Source: Microbacterium testaceum
GTDB lineage: Bacteria; Actinomycetota; Actinomycetes; Actinomycetales; Microbacteriaceae
Length of the DNA stretch: 64,000 nt
Reading direction: 5' to 3'
Assembly: GCF_003075375.1 (NCBI RefSeq)
Contig: NZ_QDFT01000004.1
Span: 1-64,000, forward strand
Shown: positions 1-8,451 of the stretch, piece after piece
Layout of the letters: every line of letters begins with the position of its first letter
How positions within the stretch are numbered: position 1 is the first letter of the stretch
Notes under the pieces: generated by a model
Databases searched by the model: none
The model's input: only the letters and a program-made list of their open reading frames with translations
Told to the model about the DNA's origin: nothing
Position numbers and translations under genes: made by a program

Positions 1-1
1 G

Positions 2-1030
2 CGCGGCAGCCTGAACGTGCGCGCCCCGCGGCGCGTCCCCCTGCTGCAGGTGGCCAAGTCCGCTCTCGCGATCATCGCCGCCTGGCTGGTCGCGGGGTGG
101 CTGGTGCAGGGTCCGCCGCCGATCTTCGCCGCGATCGCCGCGCTGCTGGTCGTCCAGCCGAGCATCAACCAGTCGTTCACGCGCGCGGTCGAGCGCAGCG
201 TCGGCGTCATCCTGGGCGTCGTCATCGCCGCGGCGCTGGGCCTCGTCTTCGGCTCGCAGCCGTGGGTGGCGCTGCTGTCGGCGGGCGTCGCGCTGGCCGT
301 GGCGTGGGCCGCGCGCATCTCGCCGGGCGCGACCAACCAGATCGCCATCAGCGCGCTCCTCGTGCTGGCCCTGGGCACCGCGACCCCCAACTACGCGCTC
401 GACCGCGTGCTCGAGACCCTCATCGGCGCGGCGATCGGCATCGTCGTCAACGCGGTGCTCGTCCCACCCGTGCTCGTGCCCGCGGCCCGCGACAAGGTCG
501 ACGTGCTGGGCCGCGAGCTCGCCGGCGCCCTCGAGCGGCTGGCCGACGCCCTCGAGACGCCCCAGACGCCCGCTTCGCTCGAGGGCCTGTTGATCGAGGC
601 GCGGCTGCTCCGTCCGGTCCGGGATGCCGCGTCCGACGCCATCCGCGACGGCGCCGACTCGCTGGCGCTCAACCCGCGCAGCGGGCGGCACCGCGCCGAA
701 CTGGCCGAGATGGGCGAGCTGCTCGACCGTTTCAGTCCCGTCGTGACCCAGACCGTCGGCATGACGCGCGCGGTCTACGACGGCTACGAGAGCTCGATCG
801 TCGACGAGCCCGCCGTCCGGGCGATCGCGGAGCAGCTGCATCGCGCCGCCCACGACGTCCGTCTCGCGTTCGCGCTCGACGCGGGGCCCGAGCGCGTGGT
901 CGACGCCGAACCCGCCCTCACCCGTCCCCTGCAGATCCAGACGCCCTCTCCCCTGCACTGGGTCCTCGTCGGATCGCTGCTGATGGATCTGCATCGCGTC
1001 CACGAGAGCCTGCGCGACGGCGAGTCCTAG
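2..1030 (+). CDS. FUSC family membrane protein, 5' end probably outside the window
   Basis: The protein has about six hydrophobic segments in its first 165 residues, followed by a soluble alpha-helical half, which is the usual layout of one FUSC/aromatic-acid-exporter-type unit. The family is thought to export small aromatic or toxic compounds across the inner membrane; no substrate can be read here. A GTG at 17 could start a 337-residue protein, but the frame is open to the left edge and no Shine-Dalgarno or -10 element precedes that GTG, so the true start is probably just outside the window. It ends in TAG. The family is clear; the function is inferred. Confidence 0.75.
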   Translation, partial: RGSLNVRAPRRVPLLQVAKSALAIIAAWLVAGWLVQGPPPIFAAIAALLVVQPSINQSFTRAVERSVGVILGVVIAAALGLVFGSQPWVALLSAGVALAVAWAARISPGATNQIAISALLVLALGTATPNYALDRVLETLIGAAIGIVVNAVLVPPVLVPAARDKVDVLGRELAGALERLADALETPQTPASLEGLLIEARLLRPVRDAASDAIRDGADSLALNPRSGRHRAELAEMGELLDRFSPVVTQTVGMTRAVYDGYESSIVDEPAVRAIAEQLHRAAHDVRLAFALDAGPERVVDAEPALTRPLQIQTPSPLHWVLVGSLLMDLHRVHESLRDGES

Positions 1031-1117
1031 CCCGCGCGCACGCGCGCCGCGTCGGGAAGGTCCGGCGAATCCCGCCCCGGCGACCCTCGCCGCCGCCCGC
1101 GCTGGTTGACTGGGCGC

Positions 1118-1771
1118 ATGGGCACCGCCATGTTCCCCCTTGGAGCCGTCCTCTTCCCGCATACGCCGCTGGCGCTGCGGATCTTCGAGGAGCGGTACCT
1201 GATCATGCTCGGTCGGCTCCTCGACGAGGAGGACCCGGCTTTCGGCGTCGTGCTGATCGAGCGCGGTTCCGAGACCGGCGGCGGGGATCAGCGCTTCCGC
1301 CTGGGCACGATGGCGCAGCTGAGTCACGTCGTCCCGCAGGCGGGGCAGATGCAGATCGTCGCGCGCGGCACCGAGCGTTTCGAGATCGTCGGATGGCTCG
1401 ACGACGATCCCTACCCGCGCGCCGAGGTCCGCGCACTTCCCGACCTGGAGTGGAATGACGCGCTCCTCCCCCTGCTCGACGAGGCGGAACGCATCGTACG
1501 ACGCGTCCTCGGCCGGGCGCAGCAGTTCGGCGGCACCCGCTGGGATCCCGAGGTGGAGCTCTCCGAAGAGCCGCTGCCGCGGGCCTGGCAGCTGGCGGCC
1601 ATCGCTCCCCTGGGCGAACTCGACCAGATGGAGCTGTTGCGCTCCGCGACCATGGGCGGACTGCTGCGCGCCACGATCGACTTGACGCTCGCGGCGGAGC
1701 CGCTGCTGGGCGACCCCGTCCCCGACGGTGTGATCGTCGTCGACGACGACACCCCCGGGGACGAGGACTAG
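1118..1771 (+). CDS. LON peptidase substrate-binding domain protein
   Basis: This 217-residue protein consists of the N-terminal substrate-recognition (LAN) domain of Lon and has no AAA+ or protease domain. The opening MFPLGAVLFPHTPLALRIFE is the usual start of this domain (residues 5-24), and helical segments follow at about 110-190. Stand-alone LAN proteins are common in actinobacteria; their role is unclear but is presumed to be binding of unfolded or degron-bearing proteins. I chose the ATG at 1118 over a TTG at 1106 because the conserved domain begins directly after it. The C-terminus is acidic. It converges with the next gene with only 7 bp between them, and I see no terminator. Confidence 0.85.
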   Translation: MGTAMFPLGAVLFPHTPLALRIFEERYLIMLGRLLDEEDPAFGVVLIERGSETGGGDQRFRLGTMAQLSHVVPQAGQMQIVARGTERFEIVGWLDDDPYPRAEVRALPDLEWNDALLPLLDEAERIVRRVLGRAQQFGGTRWDPEVELSEEPLPRAWQLAAIAPLGELDQMELLRSATMGGLLRATIDLTLAAEPLLGDPVPDGVIVVDDDTPGDED

Positions 1772-1778
1772 GACACGC

Positions 1779-2555
1779 TCAGTTCAGTTCGCGCACCGTC
1801 GCGGGGATCTCGCCGTCGCGGTACAGGTCGATCGCGAGGTCCTGCAGCGCGGTGAGGGCGACGCGCTGCGTCTGCGGGCCGTACGAGATGCGCGCGACGC
1901 CCAGCGCCTCGTACTCCGCGGCGGTCAGGTTGCCGGGGACGCCGATGACGCTGACCTTGCGCTCGCCGATGCCCTCGACGAGTCGCCGCGTCGTCTCGGC
2001 GTCGAGCTTGCCGGGGACGAACACCGACGTCGCGCCGGCGGCGAGGAAGGCGCGGCCGCGCTCCACGGCATCCGCCACCTTGTCGTCGACCGAGCGATCG
2101 GCGCCCTTCAAGAAGACGTCGGTGCGCGCGTTCAGCACGAAGGGCACGCCCTCGGCCTCTCCGGCCGCGATGACGGCCTCGACCGCGGCGACCGCCTCGG
2201 CGAGGGGCTTGACCCGGTCTTCGACGTTCGCGCCGACGACGCCCTTGGCGATGGCCAGGCGGGTCGTCTCGCCGGGGTTGCCGAAGCCGGCGTCGAGGTC
2301 CGCGGTGACGGGCACGTCGACCGCGTCGACGATGCGACCCACCATGTCGAGCATGAGCTCGACGGGGATGTTCTCGCCGTCGGGGTAGCCGAAGGTCGCG
2401 GCGATCGAGTGCCCCGCCGTGGCGAGGGCCTTCGTCTCGGGCAGCGCGGCGATCGCCTTCGCCGAGACGACGTCCCAGACGTTGACGACCCGCAGGATCT
2501 CGGGGGCGGTGTGCAGGGCGGCGAGAGTCTCGGCGCGGTCGCGGGGCGTGGTCAT
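1779..2555 (-). CDS. Isocitrate lyase/PEP mutase family protein
   Basis: This 258-residue protein belongs to the PEP mutase/isocitrate lyase TIM-barrel superfamily. The metal-binding DLDAGFGN stretch (about 90), VEDRVKP (about 120) and LNARTDVF (about 153) match the family's Mg-binding and substrate-contact loops. The isocitrate lyase signature KKCGH is absent, so a C-C or C-P lyase on a small oxo- or phospho-acid is more likely. The substrate cannot be told. Its ATG overlaps the stop of the upstream NAD(P)-binding protein as ATGA (2552-2555), so the two are translationally coupled. Confidence 0.85.
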   Translation of the reverse strand: MTTPRDRAETLAALHTAPEILRVVNVWDVVSAKAIAALPETKALATAGHSIAATFGYPDGENIPVELMLDMVGRIVDAVDVPVTADLDAGFGNPGETTRLAIAKGVVGANVEDRVKPLAEAVAAVEAVIAAGEAEGVPFVLNARTDVFLKGADRSVDDKVADAVERGRAFLAAGATSVFVPGKLDAETTRRLVEGIGERKVSVIGVPGNLTAAEYEALGVARISYGPQTQRVALTALQDLAIDLYRDGEIPATVRELN

Positions 2556-3226
2556 GCGTTGTCTCCTCGGTTTCGAGCGGAATCGTCGGCGATCGCCTCG
2601 GCGATGAGCGTGTCGCCCGCGCCGAAGCGGATGAAGCGTCCGATGGTCGCCGGCTGCACGAGGACGGCGGCGGCCACGGCCGCGACGTCGGCGCGCGACA
2701 CCTCGCCCTTGCCCTCGGGCGCGGTCGTGATGCGTCCGGACGGCGGATCGAGCGTCAGCGTGCCGGGGCCCAGGATCGTCCAGTCCAGCTCGCTCGCGCG
2801 CAGGTGGTCGTCGGCGGCGAGCTTGGCGTCGGCGTAGGCGAAGAAGTCGTCGTCGGGGTCGATCCCGTGGTCGGGCGTCGACCCGATCCACGACACCATC
2901 ACGAAGCGGCGCACACCGGCCCGGGCCGCGGCGTCGATCGCGCGCTGCGCGGCATCGCGGTCGACGGCGTAGGTGCGCTCCGCGCTGCCGCCGCCGGCGC
3001 CCGCCGACCACACCACCGCGTCCGCGCCCGAGAACGCCTCGGCCATCTCGTCGGTGCCGGCGTTCTCGACGTCGAGCACCAGGGGCGTACCGCCGGCCTG
3101 CTCGATGTCGCTCTTCTGGTCGGGGTTGCGGATGACGGAGGTGGCCTCGTCTCCGCGGTCGGCGAGCAGGCGGGCCAGGTGCAGAGCAACCTTGCCGTGT
3201 CCGCCGATGATCACGATGCGTTCCAT
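2552..3226 (-). CDS. NAD(P)-binding atypical SDR (NmrA-like) protein
   Basis: This 224-residue Rossmann-fold protein has an N-terminal IIGGHGKVALHLARLL dinucleotide loop. The body resembles atypical short-chain dehydrogenases of the NmrA/YwnB type: VDRDAAQRAIDAA and RFVMVSW in the middle and DWTILGPGTLT late. It is likely cytosolic, acting as an oxidoreductase or redox sensor; the substrate is unknown. GAGGAG lies 8-9 nt before the ATG, and a TAGGGT -10 candidate sits at 3259-3264. It is the first gene of a two-gene unit with the PEP-mutase-like gene, joined by an ATGA overlap. Confidence 0.85.
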   Translation of the reverse strand: MERIVIIGGHGKVALHLARLLADRGDEATSVIRNPDQKSDIEQAGGTPLVLDVENAGTDEMAEAFSGADAVVWSAGAGGGSAERTYAVDRDAAQRAIDAAARAGVRRFVMVSWIGSTPDHGIDPDDDFFAYADAKLAADDHLRASELDWTILGPGTLTLDPPSGRITTAPEGKGEVSRADVAAVAAAVLVQPATIGRFIRFGAGDTLIAEAIADDSARNRGDNA

Positions 3227-3325
3227 GTCGTTGTCCTCCTCGGGGTCGGTCGGGATCGACCCTACGCAGCACCTCCGACACGCCCGTGCGGGGTTGACGC
3301 CCCGGCGCGGGGCGTCCGACCCGCC

Positions 3326-3724
3326 TCAGTCCACGTCGCCGTCGACGTACACCCAGCGGCCCGCGCGTCGCGCGAAGCGGCTGCGCTCGCGCAGCTCGCC
3401 GACGTCGACCCCGTGACGCCAGCGCGCACGGAACGCCACGACGGCGGCATCCCCCTGCTCCTGCGCCTCGACGATGTCGAGCCCCGTCCATCGCGTGCCG
3501 TCGTCGACCGTGATCTCGTCGGGTCGGGTCCGCGGATGCCACGACCGCGCCAGGTGCGCCGCGTCGCCGACCGCGAAGGCGGTGTAGCGCGACCGCATCA
3601 ACCGCTCGGCGCTCGGCGCGGGTGCGCCGTCGAGGATCGGACCGCAGCACGAGCCGAAGGTCGGCCCGCCGCACGGGCACGCGGCGGACGCGGACGGGCG
3701 GGACGACGCCGAGCCGAAGGACAT
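3326..3724 (-). CDS. YchJ family (UPF0225) protein
   Basis: This 132-residue protein has a Cys cluster near the N-terminus (CPCGG...CCGPIL, residues 16-30) that resembles the SEC-C zinc-binding motif. It is followed by the LMRSRYTAFAVGD and HLARSWH stretches typical of YchJ. The family is an NTF2-like fold with one zinc motif; its biochemical role is unknown. A TAGAGT hexamer ends exactly 6 nt before the ATG, so the mRNA is probably leaderless. Confidence 0.85.
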   Translation of the reverse strand: MSFGSASSRPSASAACPCGGPTFGSCCGPILDGAPAPSAERLMRSRYTAFAVGDAAHLARSWHPRTRPDEITVDDGTRWTGLDIVEAQEQGDAAVVAFRARWRHGVDVGELRERSRFARRAGRWVYVDGDVD

Positions 3725-3730
3725 TCCGCA

Positions 3731-3736
3731 ACTCTA
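3731..3736 (-). promoter_or_regulatory. Leaderless -10 element of the YchJ-like gene
   Basis: TAGAGT on the minus strand is followed by 6 nt and the ATG at 3724. This places the transcript start at or next to the A of the start codon. No convincing -35 is visible. Confidence 0.6.
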
Positions 3737-3797
3737 GGTCGCGACCGCGGCGCCCGGCGCTGTCGGCGAGCACACCCGGCGTGCCAGGATCGGACGC

Positions 3798-4709
3798 GTG
3801 ACCGACCGCCTCATGCTCCTCGACACCGCGTCGCTGTACTTCCGCGCCTTCTACGGCGTGCCCGACAAGGTCACGGCACCGGACGGCACCTCGGTGAACG
3901 CGGCGCGGGGCCTGCTCGACATGATCGCCAAACTGGTGGGCACCTACGCGCCCACGCACCTCGTCGCGTGCTGGGACGACGACTGGCGCCCGGCCTGGCG
4001 GGTCGACCTGCTGCCGAGCTACAAGGCGCACCGCGTCGTCGAGCCGTCCGCCACCGGCCCCGATGTCGAAGAGGTCCCCGATCCGCTCGCCGCGCAGCTT
4101 CCGGTGATCCGCGAAGCGCTCGAGGTGCTCGGCATCCCGATCGTGGGAGCCGCCGCCCACGAGGCCGACGACGTCATCGGAACCCTCGCCACCCGATCCG
4201 ACATCCCCGTCGACATCGTCACCGGTGACCGCGACCTCTTCCAGCTGGTCGACGACGACCGCGGAGTCCGGGTGATCTACACGGCTCGCGGCATGAGCAA
4301 CCTCGAGATCGTCGACGACGCCGCCGTCATGACGAAGTACGGGGTCCACGCCGCGCAGTACGCCGACTTCGCAGCCCTGCGCGGCGACCCCTCCGACGGG
4401 CTGCCCGGCGTGGCGGGGATCGGCGAGAAGTCGGCGGCCTCGCTGCTGGCGGCCGGCGGCACGCTCGACGGCATCCGCGACGCCGTGGCCGCGGGCACCC
4501 TCGGCACCCCGTCGCAGCGATCCAAGATCCTCGCCGCCGCGAACTACCTCGACGTCGCCCCGACCGTGGTCCGCGTCGCCCGCGACCTCGACCTCGAGGC
4601 CGTCGACGATCGCCTCTCCCCCGTCGATCGGGATGCCGCCGAGGCTCTCGCCGAGACGTGGAACCTGGGCTCCTCGATGACCCGGGCCCTCGCCGCGCTC
4701 CCGCACTGA
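3798..4709 (+). CDS. 5'-3' exonuclease (FEN/Pol I N-domain type)
   Basis: This 303-residue stand-alone relative of the DNA polymerase I 5'-nuclease domain has the order PIN-like nuclease core, then H3TH. Acidic metal-binding residues are visible in LMLLDTASLYFRAF (about 5-18), CWDDDWRP (about 65), EADDVIGT (about 127) and VTGDRDLFQLV (about 145). The helix-hairpin-helix is GLPGVAGIGEKSA (about 200). It should process flaps and RNA primers during replication and repair. The start is GTG at 3798, 7 nt after a CAGGAT hexamer, so it may be leaderless. It converges with the PHP-domain gene, with 13 bp between stops. Confidence 0.92.
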   Translation: MTDRLMLLDTASLYFRAFYGVPDKVTAPDGTSVNAARGLLDMIAKLVGTYAPTHLVACWDDDWRPAWRVDLLPSYKAHRVVEPSATGPDVEEVPDPLAAQLPVIREALEVLGIPIVGAAAHEADDVIGTLATRSDIPVDIVTGDRDLFQLVDDDRGVRVIYTARGMSNLEIVDDAAVMTKYGVHAAQYADFAALRGDPSDGLPGVAGIGEKSAASLLAAGGTLDGIRDAVAAGTLGTPSQRSKILAAANYLDVAPTVVRVARDLDLEAVDDRLSPVDRDAAEALAETWNLGSSMTRALAALPH

Positions 4710-4722
4710 CCCGGGCTCGGGC

Positions 4723-5721
4723 TCAGCGCGGGCGTTCGAGCCACTCGCGCAGCCGCTCGAGCGGCCACGTCGTCACGATGCGATCGGTCGGGACGCCCAG
4801 GGCCTCGGCGCGGGCGGCGCCGTAGTCGAGCAGCGACAGCTGGCCCGGGGCGTGGGCGTCCGAGTCGATCGAGAACAGGCACCCCGCCTCGATCGCCAGG
4901 GCGAGCAGCTCGTCCGGGGGATCCTGCCGCTCCGGACGCGAGTTGATCTCGACCGCGACCCCGCTCTCGGCGCACGCCGCGAAGACGGCTGCGGCGTCGA
5001 AGTCCGAGGGCGGTCGCGTCCCCCGCGCCCCCTCGACCAATCGGCCGGTCACGTGGCCCAGCACGTCGACGCGCGCGTCGCGGGCCGCCGCGACGAGACG
5101 CCTCGTCATCGGCCCCCGCTCCATGCGTAGTTTGGAGTGCGCGGATGCCACGACCACGTCGAGCTCGCGCAGCAGCTCGTCCTGCTGGTCGAGGTCGCCG
5201 TCGTCGAGGATGTCGACCTCGATCCCGGTCAGCAGCGTGAAGCCGTCGCCCCGATGCCCCCGCACGATCTCGATCTGGGCGCGCAGACGCTCGGGCGACA
5301 GACCGTTCGCGACGGTCAGGCGGGGCGAGTGGTCGGTCAGGGCGAGGTACTCGTGCCCCAGTCCGCGCGCGGCATCGACCATCGCCTCGATCGGGGTCAG
5401 GCCGTCGGACCACTCGCTGTGGCTGTGCAGGTCGCCGCGAAGGCGCGCGCGCAACTCTGATCCGCCCACCGGGGCGTTCTCGGCGCGCAGGGCCGCCAGG
5501 CGTTCGGGGACGTCCCCGGCCAGCGCCTGCTGGATGACCGCGAACGTCGACTCCCCGATCCCCGGCCGACGACGCAGGCCCGGGTCGCGCAGTTCTTCGG
5601 GACCGAGACCCTCGATCGCCGCGGCCGCGGTGCGGAATGCCTTGGACTTGTAGCGCGACGACCTCTCCCGCTCGAGCAGATACGCGATCTCGGTGAGGGC
5701 GTCGAGCGGGTCCACGCTCAC
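4723..5721 (-). CDS. PHP domain protein with N-terminal Pol X-like helical region
   Basis: This 332-residue protein begins with a roughly 70-residue helical segment like the 8-kDa/HhH region of family X polymerases (GLRRRPGIGEST). A PHP phosphoesterase domain follows: GDLHSHSEWSDG (about 103), ALTDHSPR, TGIEVDILDDG, ASAHSKL and SIDSDAHAPG supply the His/Asp metal ligands. It is likely a cytosolic metal-dependent phosphatase or nuclease; it lacks the polymerase palm, so it is not a complete PolX. The GTG start at 5721 overlaps the trpD stop as GTGA, so it is coupled to trpD. A second GTG lies at 5715. Confidence 0.85.
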   Translation of the reverse strand: MSVDPLDALTEIAYLLERERSSRYKSKAFRTAAAAIEGLGPEELRDPGLRRRPGIGESTFAVIQQALAGDVPERLAALRAENAPVGGSELRARLRGDLHSHSEWSDGLTPIEAMVDAARGLGHEYLALTDHSPRLTVANGLSPERLRAQIEIVRGHRGDGFTLLTGIEVDILDDGDLDQQDELLRELDVVVASAHSKLRMERGPMTRRLVAAARDARVDVLGHVTGRLVEGARGTRPPSDFDAAAVFAACAESGVAVEINSRPERQDPPDELLALAIEAGCLFSIDSDAHAPGQLSLLDYGAARAEALGVPTDRIVTTWPLERLREWLERPR

Positions 5722-6779
5722 TCCGCCAGGTCGCGCGAGGTCTGCACCCAGGCGTCGAGCTTGGCCGCGGCCCGCCCGTCGTCGATCGCGGCGGCCGCGT
5801 CGGACATGGCCTCGGCGAGTCGCTCCAGGATCGGACGCTGCACCTCGGCGGCATCCTGGAAGAGGCGGTACGAGACCAGACCCGCCGCCGCATTGAGCAG
5901 GACGATGTCGCGCACCGGCCCCGTCTCGCCGCCGAGCACCCGACGGACGACCTCGGCGTTGTGGTCGGGAGACCCGCCCAGCAGATCGTCGATGTCGGCG
6001 AGGGGGATGCCGAGATCCCGGGGATCCAGATCGTGCTCGTGCACGTCGCCGCGACTGATCTCCCACAGCCGGCTGTGGCCGGTGGTGGTGAGCTCGTCGA
6101 GTCCGTCGTCGCCGCGGAAGACCAGCGCGGTCGCACCGCGGGTGCGGAAGACACCGGTGATGAGGGGGACGCGGTCGAGGTGGGCGACACCGACCGCGTT
6201 CGCCTCGGCGCGCGCCGGGTTGCACAGCGGTCCGAGGAAGTTGAACACCGTGGGCACACCGAGCTCGGAGCGCGTCGCCGCGGCGTGGCGGAACCCGGGG
6301 TGGAAGGCCGAGGCGAAGGCGAAGGTGATGCCCGTGCGCTCGAGCGTCTCGGCCACCTTCTCGGGCGACAGCGTCAGCGCGATGCCCAGCGACGACAGAA
6401 CGTCCGACGAGCCCGACGCCGAGCTCGCGGCACGGTTGCCGTGCTTGACGACGGGGACTCCGGATGCCGCCGCCACCACGGCCGCCATGGTCGAGACGTT
6501 CACCGTGCCGTAGCGGTCGCCGCCGGTGCCCACGATGTCGAGCACCTCGGCGCGGACGGGCAGGGGCACGGCGGCCTCGAGGATCGCGTCGCGGAAGCCG
6601 ACGATCTCTTCGACCGTCTCGCCCTTCGCCCGCAGGGCCATCAGGAATCCCGCGAGCTGAGAGGGCGTGGCCTCGCCCGCCATGACCTTCCTCATCGCCC
6701 ACGTCGACTCCGACACGCTGAGGTCGCTGCCGGCCAGCAGGGAGGTGAGCAGATCGGGCCAGGTGAAGCGTTCCGCCAT
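5718..6779 (-). CDS. trpD: Anthranilate phosphoribosyltransferase
   Basis: TrpD transfers phosphoribose from PRPP to anthranilate, the second step of tryptophan synthesis from chorismate. The 353-residue sequence shows the glycine-rich PRPP loop DIVGTGGDRYGTVNVST (about 79-95) and the KHGNRAASSASGSSDVL anthranilate/phosphate site (about 113-129). Length is normal for the family. The ATG at 6779 follows an AAAGGA ribosome site at 7 nt. The other trp genes are not nearby. It is divergent from ctaE, as in mycobacteria, and its stop overlaps the start of the PHP gene. Confidence 0.95.
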   Translation of the reverse strand: MAERFTWPDLLTSLLAGSDLSVSESTWAMRKVMAGEATPSQLAGFLMALRAKGETVEEIVGFRDAILEAAVPLPVRAEVLDIVGTGGDRYGTVNVSTMAAVVAAASGVPVVKHGNRAASSASGSSDVLSSLGIALTLSPEKVAETLERTGITFAFASAFHPGFRHAAATRSELGVPTVFNFLGPLCNPARAEANAVGVAHLDRVPLITGVFRTRGATALVFRGDDGLDELTTTGHSRLWEISRGDVHEHDLDPRDLGIPLADIDDLLGGSPDHNAEVVRRVLGGETGPVRDIVLLNAAAGLVSYRLFQDAAEVQRPILERLAEAMSDAAAAIDDGRAAAKLDAWVQTSRDLAE

Positions 6780-6832
6780 GCCATGATCCTTTCACACGCG
6801 TGTCCCGCGGCGACGCCCGCGCGGCACCTGAC

Positions 6833-6870
6833 GGAACCCCGGTCGTACCGGGGATTCCTTGCGGATTATG
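6833..6870 (-). promoter_or_regulatory. trpD promoter and leader hairpin
   Basis: CATAAT on the minus strand (6865-6870) is a good -10 and places the trpD start near 6858. An inverted repeat follows immediately at 6833-6858: CCCCGGT/ACCGGGG with a 3-nt loop, extended by GGAA/TTCC past one bulged base. No U-run follows it, so it is not an ordinary terminator. It may shape the roughly 80-nt leader or serve as an operator. Confidence 0.4.
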
Positions 6871-6939
6871 AGGGTTCCCTAAGTCTCGACGATGGAATAT
6901 CTCATCTTGGGGATGGGAATATTGCGTCCCGGCATCGCG

Positions 6940-6945
6940 CATAAT
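6940..6945 (+). promoter_or_regulatory. Leaderless -10 element of ctaE-qcrCAB
   Basis: CATAAT is followed by 6 nt and the GTG start of ctaE at 6952. No Shine-Dalgarno sequence is present, which fits a leaderless transcript for the cytochrome operon. Confidence 0.6.
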
Positions 6946-6951
6946 GGAACG

Positions 6952-7584
6952 GTGACGACCTCAGCGACGTATTCCCAGGCCGTGCGTGCCGTGAAGCGAC
7001 CCGACCCGGTCGCCGTGGGCACCATCGTGTGGCTGGGCAGCGAGGTCATGTTCTTCGCCGGCCTCTTCGCGATCTACTTCACCCTGCGCAGCACCTCCGC
7101 CTCCCTGTGGGCCGAAGAGACCCAGCTGCTCAACGTCCCCTTCGCGACCGTCAACACGATCATCCTCGTGCTGTCCTCGGTCACGTGCCAGATGGGCGTG
7201 TTCGCCGCGGAGCGGTACCAGCCGTACCGCACGGGCACGCGCACCGGCATCCTGAAGTGGGGAATGGTGGAGTGGTTCTACCTCACCTTCATCCTCGGCG
7301 CGGTCTTCGTGTCGGGTCAGGTGTGGGAGTACGCGACGCTGGTCGCCGAGGGCATGCCCATCAGCGCCAACCCCTACGCCTCGGCCTTCTACCTCACCAC
7401 CGGCTTCCACGCCCTTCACGTGACGGGTGGCCTCATCGCCTTCCTGCTCGTGATCGGTCGTGCGTACGCCGTGAAGAACTTCGGACGCAAAGAGATGACC
7501 ACCTCGATCGTCGTGTCGTACTACTGGCACTTCGTCGACGTCGTCTGGATCGCCCTGTTCTTCGTCATCTACTTCCTCAAGTAA
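6952..7584 (+). CDS. ctaE: Cytochrome c oxidase subunit III
   Basis: Subunit III of the aa3 oxidase is an integral membrane protein that stabilises subunit I. The 210-residue protein has five hydrophobic segments, beginning at [20 protein letters not shown] (about 24-43). It ends with the conserved FHALHVTGG (about 153) and the [20 protein letters not shown] helix (about 183-202). I chose GTG at 6952 because it starts right before the conserved region and lies 6 nt after a CATAAT -10. An earlier ATG at 6892 would add about 20 unconserved residues. It opens the ctaE-qcrC-qcrA-qcrB operon. Confidence 0.95.
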   Translation: MTTSATYSQAVRAVKRPDPVAVGTIVWLGSEVMFFAGLFAIYFTLRSTSASLWAEETQLLNVPFATVNTIILVLSSVTCQMGVFAAERYQPYRTGTRTGILKWGMVEWFYLTFILGAVFVSGQVWEYATLVAEGMPISANPYASAFYLTTGFHALHVTGGLIAFLLVIGRAYAVKNFGRKEMTTSIVVSYYWHFVDVVWIALFFVIYFLK

Positions 7585-7599
7585 GAGAGCTGCATCCAC

Positions 7600-8412
7600 A
7601 TGGCACGCGAGAAGAAGACTCGTAAGGCGACCGGGCGTCGGAGCCCTCTGGCCGCCGCCGCACTGATCGGTATCGGACTCCTCCTCACCGGCGGCGTCTA
7701 CGCGGGAGCGACGGCGGCGGTGGCCGCCACCTCCAGCACCCCGGTCAGCGAGGCCAACAACGCGACCGCGGTCGAAGAGGGCCAGAAGCTGTTCCAGGCC
7801 AACTGCGCCACGTGCCACGGTCTCGACCTGCAGGGCAGCCAGCAGGGTCCGTCCCTGTTCGGCGTCGGCGAGCTGTCGGTGCACTTCCAGGTCTCGACCG
7901 GACGCATGCCGCTGCAGGCCCAGGGCCCGCAGGCACCGGTCAAGCCCGTCCAGTTCACCGAAGAGCAGACCAACGCGATCGCGGCGTACGTGCAGTCGGC
8001 CGCCCCCGGTCCCGCGTACCCCTCGGAGGAGCTGCTCGACGGCCAGGGCGACCTCTCGCACGGTGCAGAGCTGTTCCGCATCAACTGCGCGATGTGCCAC
8101 AACGTCGCGGGCGCGGGTGGAGCGCTCACCGAGGGCAAGTACGCCCCCGACATCCACTCGACGACCCCCGTCAACATCTACGCGGCGATGGTCACCGGCC
8201 CCCAGAACATGCCGGTGTTCAACGACCTGAACCTCACCCCCGAAGACAAGCGCGACGTCATCTCGTACCTGATGTACAACCAGCAGAACGACTCCCCCGG
8301 CGGTTTCGCTCTGGGCTCGCTCGGACCCGTGTCCGAGGGTCTGTTCATCTGGATCTTCGGCATCGGCGGCCTGATCGCGCTCACCGTGTGGATCACGGCG
8401 AAGTCCAACTGA
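7600..8412 (+). CDS. qcrC: Diheme cytochrome c subunit of the bcc complex
   Basis: QcrC replaces the soluble cytochrome c of other bacteria and carries electrons from the Rieske protein to CuA of the oxidase inside the supercomplex. The 270-residue chain has an N-terminal signal/anchor (about 12-38), two c-heme motifs CATCH (about 68) and CAMCH (about 165) and a C-terminal membrane helix (about 245-265). This is the standard actinobacterial diheme form. The ATG lies 15 bp after the ctaE stop, in the same operon. Confidence 0.95.
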   Translation: MAREKKTRKATGRRSPLAAAALIGIGLLLTGGVYAGATAAVAATSSTPVSEANNATAVEEGQKLFQANCATCHGLDLQGSQQGPSLFGVGELSVHFQVSTGRMPLQAQGPQAPVKPVQFTEEQTNAIAAYVQSAAPGPAYPSEELLDGQGDLSHGAELFRINCAMCHNVAGAGGALTEGKYAPDIHSTTPVNIYAAMVTGPQNMPVFNDLNLTPEDKRDVISYLMYNQQNDSPGGFALGSLGPVSEGLFIWIFGIGGLIALTVWITAKSN

Positions 8413-8451
8413 CCGTCGTCTTCGACATTACGTAAACGCACGAGGAGCACC

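Noticed and set aside
1779..4706. One 975-codon minus-strand gene spanning the PEP-mutase-like protein and upstream DNA
   Set aside because: Only the last 258 codons are protein-like. The rest is antisense or frame-shifted to other genes, and the ATG at 2555 with an ATGA overlap is the better start.
6780..6951. T-box or Trp leader-peptide attenuator before trpD
   Set aside because: No specifier loop or T-box consensus and no short frame with tandem Trp codons was found; only one hairpin without a U-run is present.
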